DNA of 64,000 nucleotides from Chryseobacterium luteum (GCF_000737785.1 NZ_JPRO01000001.1:248001-312000); one strand, 5' to 3'; counted from the first letter of the stretch, positions 16,829 to 25,475 are shown. Made by a program: numbers and translations. Notes: generated by a model not told the origin, from the letters alone.

Positions 16829-17075
16829 TTTTTACGCAAAGATCAATTCTAATACCGTATAATATAAGAGGAGCAAAGAAGGAAATCAATAAAATTGATT
16901 CGACTAAGTGAGCATCATATCCGGCAGCTTCATCAGTGGCTCCGTCGCTCCTCTTTGCTCTCCTAAAAACTCTGCATCCATAAAATAAACCTTTGCGTTA
17001 AGATGAATTTTTATCCAACAAATATCTAGGAGCATCAACGCAATCATCTGTGTCAATCTGTGCAATCCGTGGTTA
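16829..17075. repeat. Intergenic inverted-repeat element (dispersed-repeat-like)
   Basis: In a 590-bp gene-free gap (16684-17274) there are nested inverted arms: TTTTACGCAAAG (16829-16840) against CTTTGCGTTAA (16991-17001), and GGAGCAAAG near 16870 against the CTTTGCTCTCC segment near 16955. It is followed by tandem-like wording ATCTGTGTCAATCTGTGC and AATCCGTGGTTA near 17050. Such strings are familiar to me as recurring non-coding sequence in flavobacterial genomes. The minus frame 16904-17287 that crosses it is not believed to be a gene. Confidence 0.45.
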
Positions 17076-17274
17076 AAAAACTCATTTAAAAATAGAATTA
17101 TCACACAACAAAAAGACCAATATCTCAAAAAAGGTGTTTTACCTACCACATAATCAGGTCTTTCCCTCTGTTTTGGTTGTTCTAAATAATGGAATTTTGT
17201 CCTGTAAAAATAACTCATGAAGGCCGAACCCGAAAAGCCGAAACAGAGTAGGGAAATTTTAAAAACTAATAGAA

Positions 17275-18120
17275 ATGAAAAAAGCACTAGTAGTAGGAAT
17301 CAATGACTATGCACCCATAGGATCCGGCGGACCGGACTTAAACGGCTGTGTGAACGATGCCAGGGATATGGCAAACACGTTGGTCATTTGTGGCTTTGAT
17401 CCGGCAAAGATTAAAATTCTCACCAATCAGAATGCCACAAGAGCCAATATACTAAATTACCTTAAAACACTGGTAAACAGCAGCGTAAAAGGAGACTCGC
17501 TCGTCTTCTATTATTCCGGACACGGAACCAGAGTGGCCAATATAGGAGCGGATCTGGAAATAGACGGTCTGGACGAAGCGATTTGCCCACATGACTATGC
17601 GAGTGCCGGCGTGATCCGTGATGATGATTTCAAAGCTGTTCTCAGCAAACTGAAAGCAGGTGTTAATCTGGAAGTTATTTTCGACTGCTGTCATTCAGGA
17701 ACAGGAACCAGAAAAATGGATCTCGGATTGGATTTAGAGCTCTCTTATGAAGCACCACGATTCATCCCACCTATGCTTGAAGATGAATTTTATATAACCT
17801 ACGCAAGTGAAATGCAGTCGTCAAGAAGTTCTAAAAAAACGGCCTCCATGACTAAAGCATTGGTTCCCGTTGCCGGAATGAATCATACTTTATGGGCCGC
17901 ATCAAAAGACAATCAGGTATCCATGGAAGGAAATATGAGTGGCCAGATAAGAGGTTATTTCACTTATCACTTCTGTAAAATATTAAGGGCGACCAATGGC
18001 AATATTGTCAGAAAAACACTCGATAAGCAGATTGCCATTGCATTGGCCGGGATGGGAGCCGCACAGGTCAACCAGACAGAAAGTATTACAACAGAATTCT
18101 CTCAAAAAATATTCTCATAA
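17275..18120 (+). CDS. Metacaspase-like caspase-family cysteine peptidase (C14)
   Basis: 281 residues. No signal peptide, so cytosolic. It starts with the typical ALVVGINDYAPIGSGGPDL and NGCVNDARDMANTL. The catalytic His83 is in VFYYSGHGTRV and the catalytic Cys139 in EVIFDCCHSGTG, both with the expected metacaspase context; acidic DGLDEAICPHDYA follows the His loop. Bacterial metacaspases cleave after Arg or Lys and often act in regulated death or defence modules. Followed after 73 bp by a trypsin-like protease gene with a long basic N-terminal segment, which could be its substrate. Only the p20-like domain is present; no sensor or repeat domain is fused. Confidence 0.9.
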   Translation: MKKALVVGINDYAPIGSGGPDLNGCVNDARDMANTLVICGFDPAKIKILTNQNATRANILNYLKTLVNSSVKGDSLVFYYSGHGTRVANIGADLEIDGLDEAICPHDYASAGVIRDDDFKAVLSKLKAGVNLEVIFDCCHSGTGTRKMDLGLDLELSYEAPRFIPPMLEDEFYITYASEMQSSRSSKKTASMTKALVPVAGMNHTLWAASKDNQVSMEGNMSGQIRGYFTYHFCKILRATNGNIVRKTLDKQIAIALAGMGAAQVNQTESITTEFSQKIFS

Positions 18121-18193
18121 AAATCAAACCACTGGCGGAATCCGAAAAGCCATCCAAAGAGTAGGAAAAAAACTGATTTAAAAACCAACAATC

Positions 18194-19204
18194 ATGTCTA
18201 AAACTGAAAACAACAAACCAATGACAGCGGAAGAAGTGTCAAGACTTAAAACCGTTAAAGCAAAATCAACCGAAAAATTGACAGGTGACGAAAAACTGAC
18301 TAACCAGGGACCTGCCATGGAAACTATTGACGGAAGGTCTTTCCCAAAAGGAATGAAATCGATCGGAATGCCCGCCAATGAAAAAGCAGCAGAAGGAAAA
18401 GTCCTGGAAACCGATCACTTCTACCCTACTCATTCGGACTTTGAGTATCAGCCTAAACTGGAAGCTAAAAAGGACCGTAAACCAAAATTCATTGACAGAG
18501 AATCTTTCTTAACAGCGGAAGGGGTAAAAACTATATTCGGTCCCGATCAGAGAAAAGTATATAATTCTACTGCGTATCCGTGGCGATGCGTAGGGAAAGT
18601 AGAAAGCGCATTAGGCTCAGGAAGTGGGGTGATGATCGGTCCGAGACATCTTCTCACCTGTGCCCATATTGTAGACTGGCAGCCTAACAACAGCACTGGC
18701 TGGTTAAAATTTACACCAATGTATTATAACGGAAGTGCTCCATACGGAAGTGCATGGGGAACATTAACTTATTACAAATACAAAGTAGCCGGACCTACCA
18801 TCGATTCCACGGAAATTCAATATGATTATGTAGTGATTGTCTTGGATAGACCTATCGGAAACAGCACAGGCTGGATGGGCGCAAAATCCTACACCGATGC
18901 ATGGGACGGGAAACCTTATTGGACTCATGCGGGTTATCCAGGAGACTTAACAGGCGGACAGAGACCTACTTATCAAACAGACATTGCCTTAGATGGTGAT
19001 TTCTGGAGTGCCGATGACAATGAAAGCATGAGCCATAAAGCCGATATCTGGCCGGGACAAAGCGGCGGCCCGTTCTGGGGATACTGGGATGGAATTCCTT
19101 ACGCCGTAGCTACTCAAAGTGCTCACAACCCAAGTGAAAACTTTGCGAGTGGCGGTTCAGATCTCGTCAATCTCGTGATTAGAGCCCGAAACGAACATCC
19201 TTAA
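18194..19204 (+). CDS. Trypsin/V8-like serine protease with long N-terminal pro-segment
   Basis: 336 residues. The first 125 residues are polar, Lys-rich and low in hydrophobics (SRLKTVKAKSTEKLTGDEKL, LEAKKDRKPKFIDRESFL), with no signal peptide. The S1-fold domain then runs from about 130 to the end. The catalytic triad is His158 (RHLLTCAHIVDW), Asp211 (QYDYVVIVLD) and Ser290 (IWPGQSGGPFWGY), with AGYPGD and ATQSAH loops as in V8-like/S1B enzymes. The basic N-terminal part looks like an inhibitory or targeting extension with many Arg/Lys sites, suited to cleavage by the metacaspase encoded just upstream. That activation idea is inference. A terminator follows. Confidence 0.85.
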   Translation: MSKTENNKPMTAEEVSRLKTVKAKSTEKLTGDEKLTNQGPAMETIDGRSFPKGMKSIGMPANEKAAEGKVLETDHFYPTHSDFEYQPKLEAKKDRKPKFIDRESFLTAEGVKTIFGPDQRKVYNSTAYPWRCVGKVESALGSGSGVMIGPRHLLTCAHIVDWQPNNSTGWLKFTPMYYNGSAPYGSAWGTLTYYKYKVAGPTIDSTEIQYDYVVIVLDRPIGNSTGWMGAKSYTDAWDGKPYWTHAGYPGDLTGGQRPTYQTDIALDGDFWSADDNESMSHKADIWPGQSGGPFWGYWDGIPYAVATQSAHNPSENFASGGSDLVNLVIRARNEHP

Positions 19205-19225
19205 CCAATTTTTTTTCTTTATATG

Positions 19226-19256
19226 AAGAGCCTGACTTGTAGTTGGGCTCTTTTTT
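19226..19256 (+). terminator. Intrinsic terminator of the metacaspase-protease unit
   Basis: Stem AAGAGCC (19226-19232) with GGCTCTT (19246-19252), then a run of T's. It closes the 17275-19204 pair. Confidence 0.85.
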
Positions 19257-19423
19257 AATGGTGGTATTTGAGATTTTACAAGGTTCGAAAATTCACAACC
19301 TTATATTTTTAATCCATTGTCTCAAATCCCATATCATTAATCAAAGTTTCATAAATTCACGAAGTATATCAACGTAATACCTAAATTTATGCATTTAGTG
19401 GCAATTTTAGATGACCTCACAAT

Positions 19424-20182
19424 ATGAAAAAATTTTTGACAATTATAATATTATCCTTATTTTCATCAGCAACTTATGGACAAACAAAAATGCGTTCTAT
19501 TGATGAATTAATAAACAATACAGACCCAGGTTGGGTTCTTGTAAAAGAGTGGATAGATTCTGCCAAAAACAAAGTGGAAATCTTGCCTGTTGACACAAAC
19601 AAAGCAAATGATGCCTTATATAAAACTCAAGTTACAACCCGTTCTCCAATGGGCGCAATTGTATATATGACAGGTGGACTTTTAGTTGACAATGGATGGA
19701 TAAGAATTCTTGGCTCAGGTAGTGACAAGTTAAACAGATCATTGCCAGAATGGAATAAAGGAAAAGGATTTAAGGATTTTGGACAGCCGGCACCTTATCT
19801 TTTAATCGCTGACGATGCAATAGGTGGTATTTTTATCCTTAATGGAGGTGGACTTGGTAGCGACTTAGGAAAAGTTTATTATTTGGCCCCTAATAATTTG
19901 GAATATGAACCTCTTGACATTACTTACACTGAATTTTTGAATTTTTGCTTTAACAACAATCTTGATGAATTTTACAAAGATTACAGGTGGACAAATTGGA
20001 AAAGAGATCTGGCAAAACTCAAAAACGACCAAGTCTTTAACTTTTTTCCTTATTTATGGACAGAACAAGGTAAGGATATAAATAAAGTATCAAAAAAAGA
20101 AGTTCCAATTGAAGAACATTACAGATTAACTCTTGAATTTAGAAAACAACTTGGACTTGATATACAGAAACAGGGGAGCTAG
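19424..20182 (+). CDS. DUF2625 family protein, exported
   Basis: 252 residues. N-terminal signal peptide (KFLTIIILSLFSSATYGQ). The mature part starts KMRSIDELINNTDPGWVLVK and contains SPMGAIVYMTGGLLVDNGWI, LNGGGLGSDLGKVYYLAPN and TEFLNFCFNNNLDEFYKDYR. These are the marks of DUF2625 as I remember it (a Gly-rich core of about 200 residues). The biochemical role is unknown. It is a single-gene unit, more AT-rich and Asn-rich than its neighbours, which may reflect later acquisition. Confidence 0.8.
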   Translation: MKKFLTIIILSLFSSATYGQTKMRSIDELINNTDPGWVLVKEWIDSAKNKVEILPVDTNKANDALYKTQVTTRSPMGAIVYMTGGLLVDNGWIRILGSGSDKLNRSLPEWNKGKGFKDFGQPAPYLLIADDAIGGIFILNGGGLGSDLGKVYYLAPNNLEYEPLDITYTEFLNFCFNNNLDEFYKDYRWTNWKRDLAKLKNDQVFNFFPYLWTEQGKDINKVSKKEVPIEEHYRLTLEFRKQLGLDIQKQGS

Positions 20183-20224
20183 GTAAAATTCAACTTTATA
20201 ACACAAAGCTCCGGAACTGCAGTA

Positions 20225-20422
20225 TTGAATACAATTAACAACAACATCTCTCCAGCATTATACAAAATAATAATTTATGAAAAAAAGAAGCTCTATATTT
20301 TCGCAGTAGTAGCGGCAATAATCTTATTTCTGGCTTTTTTTTCTAAGTATGAAAAAGGAGTGGAAGTAGGAACCTGGGGAATGAATAGATCGATTAACTG
20401 GCGATGGAACTTTGGATTCTGA
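20225..20422 (+). CDS. Possible small membrane protein (doubtful)
   Basis: 65 codons from ATG 20225 with one hydrophobic helix in the middle (LYIFAVVAAIILFLAFFSKY) and a Trp-rich tail (GTWGMNRSINWRWNFGF). No family is recognised. The hydrophobic span is the only support, so this may be a chance frame or a decayed gene. Confidence 0.25.
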   Translation: MNTINNNISPALYKIIIYEKKKLYIFAVVAAIILFLAFFSKYEKGVEVGTWGMNRSINWRWNFGF

Positions 20423-20560
20423 TAAAAATTAATCCTAACGATTAATACAATCTCAAAAACGATACTACATTAGATTTCTTCTGTCTGTTATTTGTATTGC
20501 AAATTATCAGCTTCTTTTGTAATTGACACCAAAACACTACCAAAATTTTCAATATTTTAA

Positions 20561-20568
20561 TACATTTG
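20561..20568 (+). promoter_or_regulatory. -7 promoter box (TACATTTG) before the 20586 operon
   Basis: Exact TAnnTTTG match 17 bp before the ATG at 20586. No clear -33 TTG at proper distance. It probably drives the 20586-22484 genes. Confidence 0.45.
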
Positions 20569-20585
20569 TTCAAAACATATTTTGA

Positions 20586-21095
20586 ATGAATTTCGAGCAG
20601 ATCAACTTACACCTTGAGGCTTACAAAGAACACGGCCAGATCCTGGATGCCGCCAGGTTTTTAATCCGTTCTTTCGATCTGGAGCATGAAAACTTGGCAG
20701 GTTTTGGATTCCGGGAAGAACTCTCGCCTACTTCCATGCTTTTGACAGCAGAAGGAATATTGGGCGGCCCTCAAACCGTTATGATTCCGAAGAATTTATT
20801 TGATTTTGATCTCAATCTTGTTCTGAATATGATCGCCCATGAAATGCTTCATGTACGGCAAAAAGCCCCCGGCCAGATCATTGAAGACAAAAATGAACGG
20901 GAGTTTCAGGCCTATTATGAGATGCTTTTTCATAAAGTTTTTCCACAGATCCCGGAAGTCTCTGATCATTATAAAAAATTCTTTGGAGGCCAGGCACTGG
21001 AATATTACAGGCGGATGGGCGAAGGATCCGGACTTCAGAAAAAATACCAGGCAGAGAAAACAGAAGTAGAATATTTAATCAATTCATTACCATGA
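20586..21095 (+). CDS. Hypothetical protein with HExxH metal-binding motif
   Basis: 169 residues, cytosolic. Central NMIAHEMLHVRQKA supplies His85, Glu86 and His89 of a gluzincin-type HExxH motif; a Glu in NEREFQAYYE, 15-17 residues on, could be the third ligand. The architecture resembles short minimal metalloprotease-like proteins, but a peptidase has not been shown for this family to my knowledge. It overlaps the next gene (tRNA-binding protein) by 4 bp, giving translational coupling and an operon of four genes through 22484. Confidence 0.7.
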   Translation: MNFEQINLHLEAYKEHGQILDAARFLIRSFDLEHENLAGFGFREELSPTSMLLTAEGILGGPQTVMIPKNLFDFDLNLVLNMIAHEMLHVRQKAPGQIIEDKNEREFQAYYEMLFHKVFPQIPEVSDHYKKFFGGQALEYYRRMGEGSGLQKKYQAEKTEVEYLINSLP

Positions 21096-21439
21096 CCATA
21101 AAACCCGAAATATCCTGGGCAGACTTTGAAAAAATAGATATGCGGTGCGGAACGATAGTTTCAGTTAACGATTTTGAGAAAGCAAGAAACCCTTCTTACC
21201 AACTGGAAATTGATTTCGGGGATCTTGGAATAAAAAAGTCTTCGGCACAGATCACGTCCCTTTATCAAAAAGAAGAATTGATAGGAAAGCAGGTGATGGC
21301 CGTAGTGAACTTTCCCAGAAAACAGATCGCCAGTTTCTTCAGCGAATGTCTTGTCATGGGAGTTTATGGTGAAGACAAAAAAGAGGTCACTCTTCTAAGC
21401 CCTTCACTACCCGTAAAAAACGGAATGCAGGTAGGATAA
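21092..21439 (+). CDS. csaA: tRNA-binding domain protein, CsaA-like
   Basis: 115 residues, the usual size of CsaA. It has the OB-fold tRNA-binding signature: SWADFEKIDMRCGTIVSV, SYQLEIDFGDLGIKKSSAQI, then LIGKQVMAVVNFPRKQIASF and SECLVMGVYGE. CsaA-like proteins bind tRNA and have chaperone-like, secretion-related activity in other bacteria. It sits in an operon with a HExxH protein (4-bp overlap upstream) and a 3'-5' exonuclease gene (13-bp gap downstream). The family assignment is firm; the physiological role in this phylum is not. Confidence 0.9.
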   Translation: MTIKPEISWADFEKIDMRCGTIVSVNDFEKARNPSYQLEIDFGDLGIKKSSAQITSLYQKEELIGKQVMAVVNFPRKQIASFFSECLVMGVYGEDKKEVTLLSPSLPVKNGMQVG

Positions 21440-21452
21440 AACACAAACACAT

Positions 21453-22154
21453 ATGATACAACACATACCTTTAGAAAAAGTTTTATTTATTGATATTGAG
21501 ACCGTTCCGGGATCAGCATCATGGGAAGACCTATCCGAAACCGAACAGAAGCTTTGGGAAAAGAAAACAAAATTTCAGAGAAAAGAAGACGTTTCCGCTG
21601 CGGAGTTCTATGACCGTGCGGGTATTATGGCGGAGTTCGGAAAGATCATCTGCATTACGATCGGAATGGTTGAAAAGAATGACACCTTAAAAATTAAAAG
21701 CTTCTCAGGTCACGAAGAGAAAAAACTTCTTCAGGAATTCGGAGAGATCTTTAACAGTCCGAGACTGAATAACGTAGTCCTGTGCGCCCACAACGGAAAG
21801 GAATTTGATTTTCCATGGATTGCCAGGCGGTACCTTATCAACGGTATGCAGCCTCCGGTTCCGTTCCAGATGTTTGGAAAAAAGCCCTGGGAAATTCCGC
21901 ATATTGACACCATGGAACTTTGGAAATTCGGGGATTATAAAAGTTTTGTTTCTCTGGAATTACTGGCACATGTCTTCGGGATTCCTACCCCCAAAGATGA
22001 TATAGACGGCTCAATGGTTTCATCAATCTACTACATAGAAAAAGACTTGCAGCGAATAGTTGACTATTGTGAAAAAGATGTCTTAACTTTGGCAAATGTT
22101 TTCCGGCGGATGCGTCAGGAAGATTTGTTGAAAAGGAATATCAATCTAGATTAA
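21453..22154 (+). CDS. Predicted 3'-5' exonuclease (PolB-like DEDDy fold)
   Basis: 233 residues. RNase-H-like exonuclease signatures are visible. ExoI is VLFIDIETVPGSASW with the catalytic Asp and Glu. ExoII is CAHNGKEFDFPWIARRYL. ExoIII is VDYCEKDVLTLANVFRRM with the YxxxD of the DEDDy class. This is the stand-alone 'predicted 3'-5' exonuclease related to DNA polymerase B' family common in Bacteroidetes; the nucleic-acid substrate is not established. It is followed after 3 bp by the DUF59 gene in the same operon. Confidence 0.88.
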   Translation: MIQHIPLEKVLFIDIETVPGSASWEDLSETEQKLWEKKTKFQRKEDVSAAEFYDRAGIMAEFGKIICITIGMVEKNDTLKIKSFSGHEEKKLLQEFGEIFNSPRLNNVVLCAHNGKEFDFPWIARRYLINGMQPPVPFQMFGKKPWEIPHIDTMELWKFGDYKSFVSLELLAHVFGIPTPKDDIDGSMVSSIYYIEKDLQRIVDYCEKDVLTLANVFRRMRQEDLLKRNINLD

Positions 22155-22157
22155 AAA

Positions 22158-22484
22158 ATGAAATTTACAGACGATCAAATTGCTGACATTGGTGAGGAAA
22201 TCATCAAGGTCCTGAAATCCGTATACGACCCGGAAATCCCGGTAGACATTTACGAATTAGGCCTTATATATGATGTACAGATCTCCGAAGATGGCGATGT
22301 AAAAATTATCATGACCCTTACTACCCCGAACTGTCCGGTTGCAGAAAGCCTGCCGCAGGAAGTAAAAGACAAGGTAGGTGAAGTGGAAGGTGTGAAAAGC
22401 GTAGATTTGGAACTTACCTTTGAACCAAGCTGGAACAAGGATATGATGAGTGAAGAAGCGAAGTTTGAATTAGGAATGCTTTAG
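22158..22484 (+). CDS. DUF59/MIP18-family Fe-S assembly protein (SufT/PaaD-like)
   Basis: 108 residues covering just the DUF59 domain: IKVLKSVYDPEIPVDIYELG, LIYDVQISEDG, then MTLTTPNCPVAESLPQEVKD with the reactive Cys, and LELTFEPSWNKDMMSEEAK. Family members help mature Fe-S proteins. It is the last gene of the 20586-22484 operon; an intrinsic terminator lies 20 bp downstream. The suf genes themselves are not in this window. Confidence 0.9.
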   Translation: MKFTDDQIADIGEEIIKVLKSVYDPEIPVDIYELGLIYDVQISEDGDVKIIMTLTTPNCPVAESLPQEVKDKVGEVEGVKSVDLELTFEPSWNKDMMSEEAKFELGML

Positions 22485-22504
22485 AATTGCCACTACAATA
22501 AATC

Positions 22505-22536
22505 AGGCTGTCAGGATTGGCAGCCTTTTATTTTTT
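22505..22536 (+). terminator. Intrinsic terminator of the 20586-22484 operon
   Basis: GC-rich stem AGGCTG (22505-22510) with CAGCCT (22521-22526), followed by TTTTATTTTTT. Confidence 0.8.
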
Positions 22537-22658
22537 CAATTAAATCATTAAGATTAAATAAGTTATTAAGAACATTAAGGATAATTTCATCCTAAGAATC
22601 AAAGATTTACTTAATTAAACTTAAAACCTAGACTGCTCTTAATGGTTTAAAAAATTCA

Positions 22659-23489
22659 TCAAATATCTTTTGCGATCTCTTTTCCTTCTCTCCTGCTCCA
22701 TTCGCTCCATGAACCTACATAAAGATCAGGGATCGGGAAACCGGCATAGTTCAAAGCTAAAATCGTATGACAGGCCGTAACACCGGATCCGCAATGAATG
22801 ATCAGATGCTGAGGTTTATCTTTTAAAAGTTCCGTATATTTTTCTTTTAAAACTTCCGGTTCCAGGAAGTCTCCGTTCTCGTCCAGGTTTTCCGAAAAAG
22901 GGATATTGATCGCTCCGGGAATATGTCCGGCTACCAGATCAATAGGCTCGGATTCACCTTTATAACGGTAAGCATCTCTTACGTCAACAACGGTTGAAAA
23001 ACGGTTTAATAATTCATTTTCAACATCTTCCAGTCCTTTAACGGGAAGAAGCCAGCTATCTTTTTTAATAATGGGAAATCTTTCAAAAGTTTCCTCACCT
23101 GATGAAAACTCTGCATTTTTTTTCTCTGCAGCCTGAATTCCACCGTCTAAAACCTGTACATTTTGTATTCCGAAAGACTTCAGCATCCACCAGGCTCTTG
23201 CTGCTGCATTCGCTCCGTTCTTGTCATCATAAACAACGATATGTGAACTTTCAGAAATTCCAAGTCCGGAAAGTGTTTCTGCAAATTTTGCAATATCAGG
23301 AAGCGGATGCCTTCCCCCAAAAGCTGCATCCTGGCCTATTTCGGCCAAATCCGTATCCAGATCAATGAATCTTGCTCCCTTGATATGCTTTTCCAGGTAG
23401 TTCTGCCTTGCATCCTTACCTGCTCTTGCGTCTAAAATAACAAGGTCTTCCGAAATTTCAATATTCTTTGTGATTGGGCTGATTTTCAT
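22659..23489 (-). CDS. sseA: 3-mercaptopyruvate/thiosulfate sulfurtransferase (tandem rhodanese)
   Basis: 276 residues from ATG 23489; the frame opens three codons earlier at a TTG. Two rhodanese domains are visible. The first is inactive, with VILDARAGKDARQNYLEKHI and GGRHPLPD. The second is active, with VVDVRDAYRYKG, GHIPGAINIPF and the catalytic loop IIHCGSGVTACHT. CGSGVT(A) is the active-site form typical of 3-mercaptopyruvate sulfurtransferases rather than of thiosulfate-type enzymes. It transfers sulfur to thiol acceptors in cytosolic sulfur metabolism. It stands alone on the minus strand, 2 kb from the sulfate assimilation genes. Confidence 0.88.
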   Translation of the reverse strand: MKISPITKNIEISEDLVILDARAGKDARQNYLEKHIKGARFIDLDTDLAEIGQDAAFGGRHPLPDIAKFAETLSGLGISESSHIVVYDDKNGANAAARAWWMLKSFGIQNVQVLDGGIQAAEKKNAEFSSGEETFERFPIIKKDSWLLPVKGLEDVENELLNRFSTVVDVRDAYRYKGESEPIDLVAGHIPGAINIPFSENLDENGDFLEPEVLKEKYTELLKDKPQHLIIHCGSGVTACHTILALNYAGFPIPDLYVGSWSEWSRREGKEIAKDI

Positions 23490-23571
23490 AGTGGACAATT
23501 AAATGAATTTTAAAATAATTATTTTTCCGGGAACTATTTTTATATAAATTTAGACATTTAAAAATACAAAA

Positions 23572-24312
23572 ATGAATTCCAGCCCTGAACTACCCAAAAA
23601 ATCAAAGAAAAAATGGATTATTATATCTGTAATCACAGTATTTATCTTAATCTCATTATTATTTTTATATAACTGGAAACGGTATTTTGTAAAGGAGGTA
23701 CCTGTTCAAGCCGACGAATACACGACTCCAGTCATCGCCATAGAGAATCTTGAGTACCTGAAAACAATAACTTTTAAAGTGAGTGAGTATGGTGAAATTC
23801 CTGATGAATACAAAAAAGGAATAGTTCAAACCTTCATCAATAATGATTTTTATGAACCGGAAAACGATTCGGATAAATTTCACCTCACCAATATTAAAGA
23901 CAGGGCAAAAAAAGTATTTGCTTTTGGAAACTTTACCGGAAAAAGTGAAGAAAATAAGCCTGATCTTGCATTCCTGGTAGAGAATGAAGATTCCAGCAGC
24001 AGCATTTTATTTATTATATCCAGTAGCGGAGATCTTCTTTTAAAGAAAAGGTATGAAGGAGATCTGCCTGTTATCAATTCTTTTATAAAAGGCAGCAAAA
24101 TTTTCATGAATTCTCCTGAATTACAGGCCTCTCCGGAAGACGGACTTATTCTCAAATTTAAATACCAGAAAAGCTCAATTGTTTATGATGCAACAATCAA
24201 AAATTTTGAAGAATTCCACCAATATTCTTCAGAAGAGCTTAATGACATGAAAAATCCCGATTATGAAGAGGAGGAACCCGCTTCCGGTACGGATAATGAT
24301 TCCATACAGTAA
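23572..24312 (+). CDS. Membrane-anchored protein of unknown function
   Basis: 246 residues. A short basic cytosolic N-terminus (PKKSKKK) is followed by one membrane span at about 15-34 (WIIISVITVFILISLLFLYN) and then a large soluble part facing the periplasm. That part has beta-like segments (DLAFLVENEDSSSSILFIIS) and an acidic, Pro-containing C-terminus (NPDYEEEEPASGTDNDSIQ). No known domain recognised. It is a monocistronic gene, convergent with the HMG-CoA-lyase-like gene 21 bp away. Confidence 0.65.
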   Translation: MNSSPELPKKSKKKWIIISVITVFILISLLFLYNWKRYFVKEVPVQADEYTTPVIAIENLEYLKTITFKVSEYGEIPDEYKKGIVQTFINNDFYEPENDSDKFHLTNIKDRAKKVFAFGNFTGKSEENKPDLAFLVENEDSSSSILFIISSSGDLLLKKRYEGDLPVINSFIKGSKIFMNSPELQASPEDGLILKFKYQKSSIVYDATIKNFEEFHQYSSEELNDMKNPDYEEEEPASGTDNDSIQ

Positions 24313-24333
24313 AGATCAAAAAGTTTTTCCGTC

Positions 24334-25182
24334 TTAAAAATGAAAAATATCCTTAGCCTTGTTATATGAGCTTTCAAAATTCAGCAGATTTAATTTGTGA
24401 TCTGCTTTTTCTACGCTCATAAAATTGATCACCTGTTCTGTGGGCATATTTCCTACGAGATCGTCTTTTGCCATGGGACATCCTCCGATTCCTTTGATTG
24501 CACTGTCAAATCTTCTGCAGCCCTGGTCATAAGCTGCCTTCAGTTTTGAATATGAATCTTCGTAACGGTTGTGAAAATGTCCCCCGAAATTGATCTCAGG
24601 GTATTTAGACGGAATTTTTTCGAATAAAAGAGCAATCGTTTCCGGAGTTGCCACGCCCGTTGTGTCGGATAGCAGAACATCTTTAATGCCTATCTCCGAA
24701 AACCTTTTGGCCCAAAAGTCCACATCTTCCCATTTCCACATTTCTCCATAAGGATTTCCGAAGGCCATAGAAAAATAGATATTCAGCTGTTTGCCTTCTC
24801 TTTTAACAAGTTCAAGCATCCTGATAACTTCCTTAAAAGCCTCTTCCTGGTTTTTGTTGGTATTTCTGTGCTGGAATGTTTCCGAAATAGAGAACGGAAA
24901 ACCTAAAATATCTACACTCCCGTGTTTGAGCGCTTTTTCGGCACCTCTGTAATTCGCGATGATGGCGGAAACTTTTGTATTGGATAAAGATTTGTCGATA
25001 TTTTCGGCAACCTCATCAGAATCAGCCATCTGGGGAATTGCTTTGGGAGAAACAAAACTCAGACAATCCAGTACATCGAAGCCAACCTCCATCAGAGAGT
25101 TGATATAATCTATTTTTTTGCCGGTAGGAATAAATTCTCCCCAACCCTGCATGGCATCTCTAGGACATTCAGTAAGAAACAT
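24334..25182 (-). CDS. Hydroxymethylglutaryl-CoA lyase-like protein
   Basis: 282 residues, HMGL/DRE-TIM fold. It begins LTECPRDAMQGWGEFIPTGK, in line with the DxxRDGxQ-type start of the family but with CPRDAMQ, then VGFDVLDCLSFVSPKAIPQM. The metal site HFHNRY and the signature loop GIGGCPMAKDDLVGNMPTE are present. HMG-CoA lyases split HMG-CoA to acetoacetate and acetyl-CoA in leucine breakdown. The N-terminal motif lacks the usual 'VGPRDGLQ', so a related aldolase substrate is possible. Single gene; a TATATTTG -7 box lies 20 bp upstream (25202-25209). Confidence 0.85.
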   Translation of the reverse strand: MFLTECPRDAMQGWGEFIPTGKKIDYINSLMEVGFDVLDCLSFVSPKAIPQMADSDEVAENIDKSLSNTKVSAIIANYRGAEKALKHGSVDILGFPFSISETFQHRNTNKNQEEAFKEVIRMLELVKREGKQLNIYFSMAFGNPYGEMWKWEDVDFWAKRFSEIGIKDVLLSDTTGVATPETIALLFEKIPSKYPEINFGGHFHNRYEDSYSKLKAAYDQGCRRFDSAIKGIGGCPMAKDDLVGNMPTEQVINFMSVEKADHKLNLLNFESSYNKAKDIFHF

Positions 25183-25201
25183 TTTTACTTTTTGATTTTC
25201 T

Positions 25202-25209
25202 CAAATATA
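25202..25209 (-). promoter_or_regulatory. -7 promoter box of the HMG-CoA-lyase-like gene
   Basis: TATATTTG on the minus strand (CAAATATA on plus), exact TAnnTTTG, 20 bp before the ATG at 25182. The rest of the 293-bp gap up to cysN (25183-25475) shows nothing else I recognise, and no clear terminator for cysN. Confidence 0.45.
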
Positions 25210-25475
25210 ATAAAACTAAACAAGTTTACAGATGAGGTCTACAAATCTAACATTATTTTGATTTTCAAATATTTATATTCAATACAAAATTTCGATAACT
25301 GATATGCATCTCCTGATAATCTATTCAGGAAATCAAATATGACGTTTTATACTAATCGGTTTTTCATCCTGACCTCAAGTAAAGTACCTTAGAATAGGTC
25401 TTTTTTTTCAGGAATATTCTTAACAGAACCTGAATTTGGGATAAGAAAATGCCTGAAATCTGATCTTTCAATTTT

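Noticed and set aside
16904..17287. 127-codon minus-strand ORF crossing the intergenic repeat
   Set aside because: It overlaps the metacaspase start and reads through repeat-type sequence; the product has no protein-like domain pattern.
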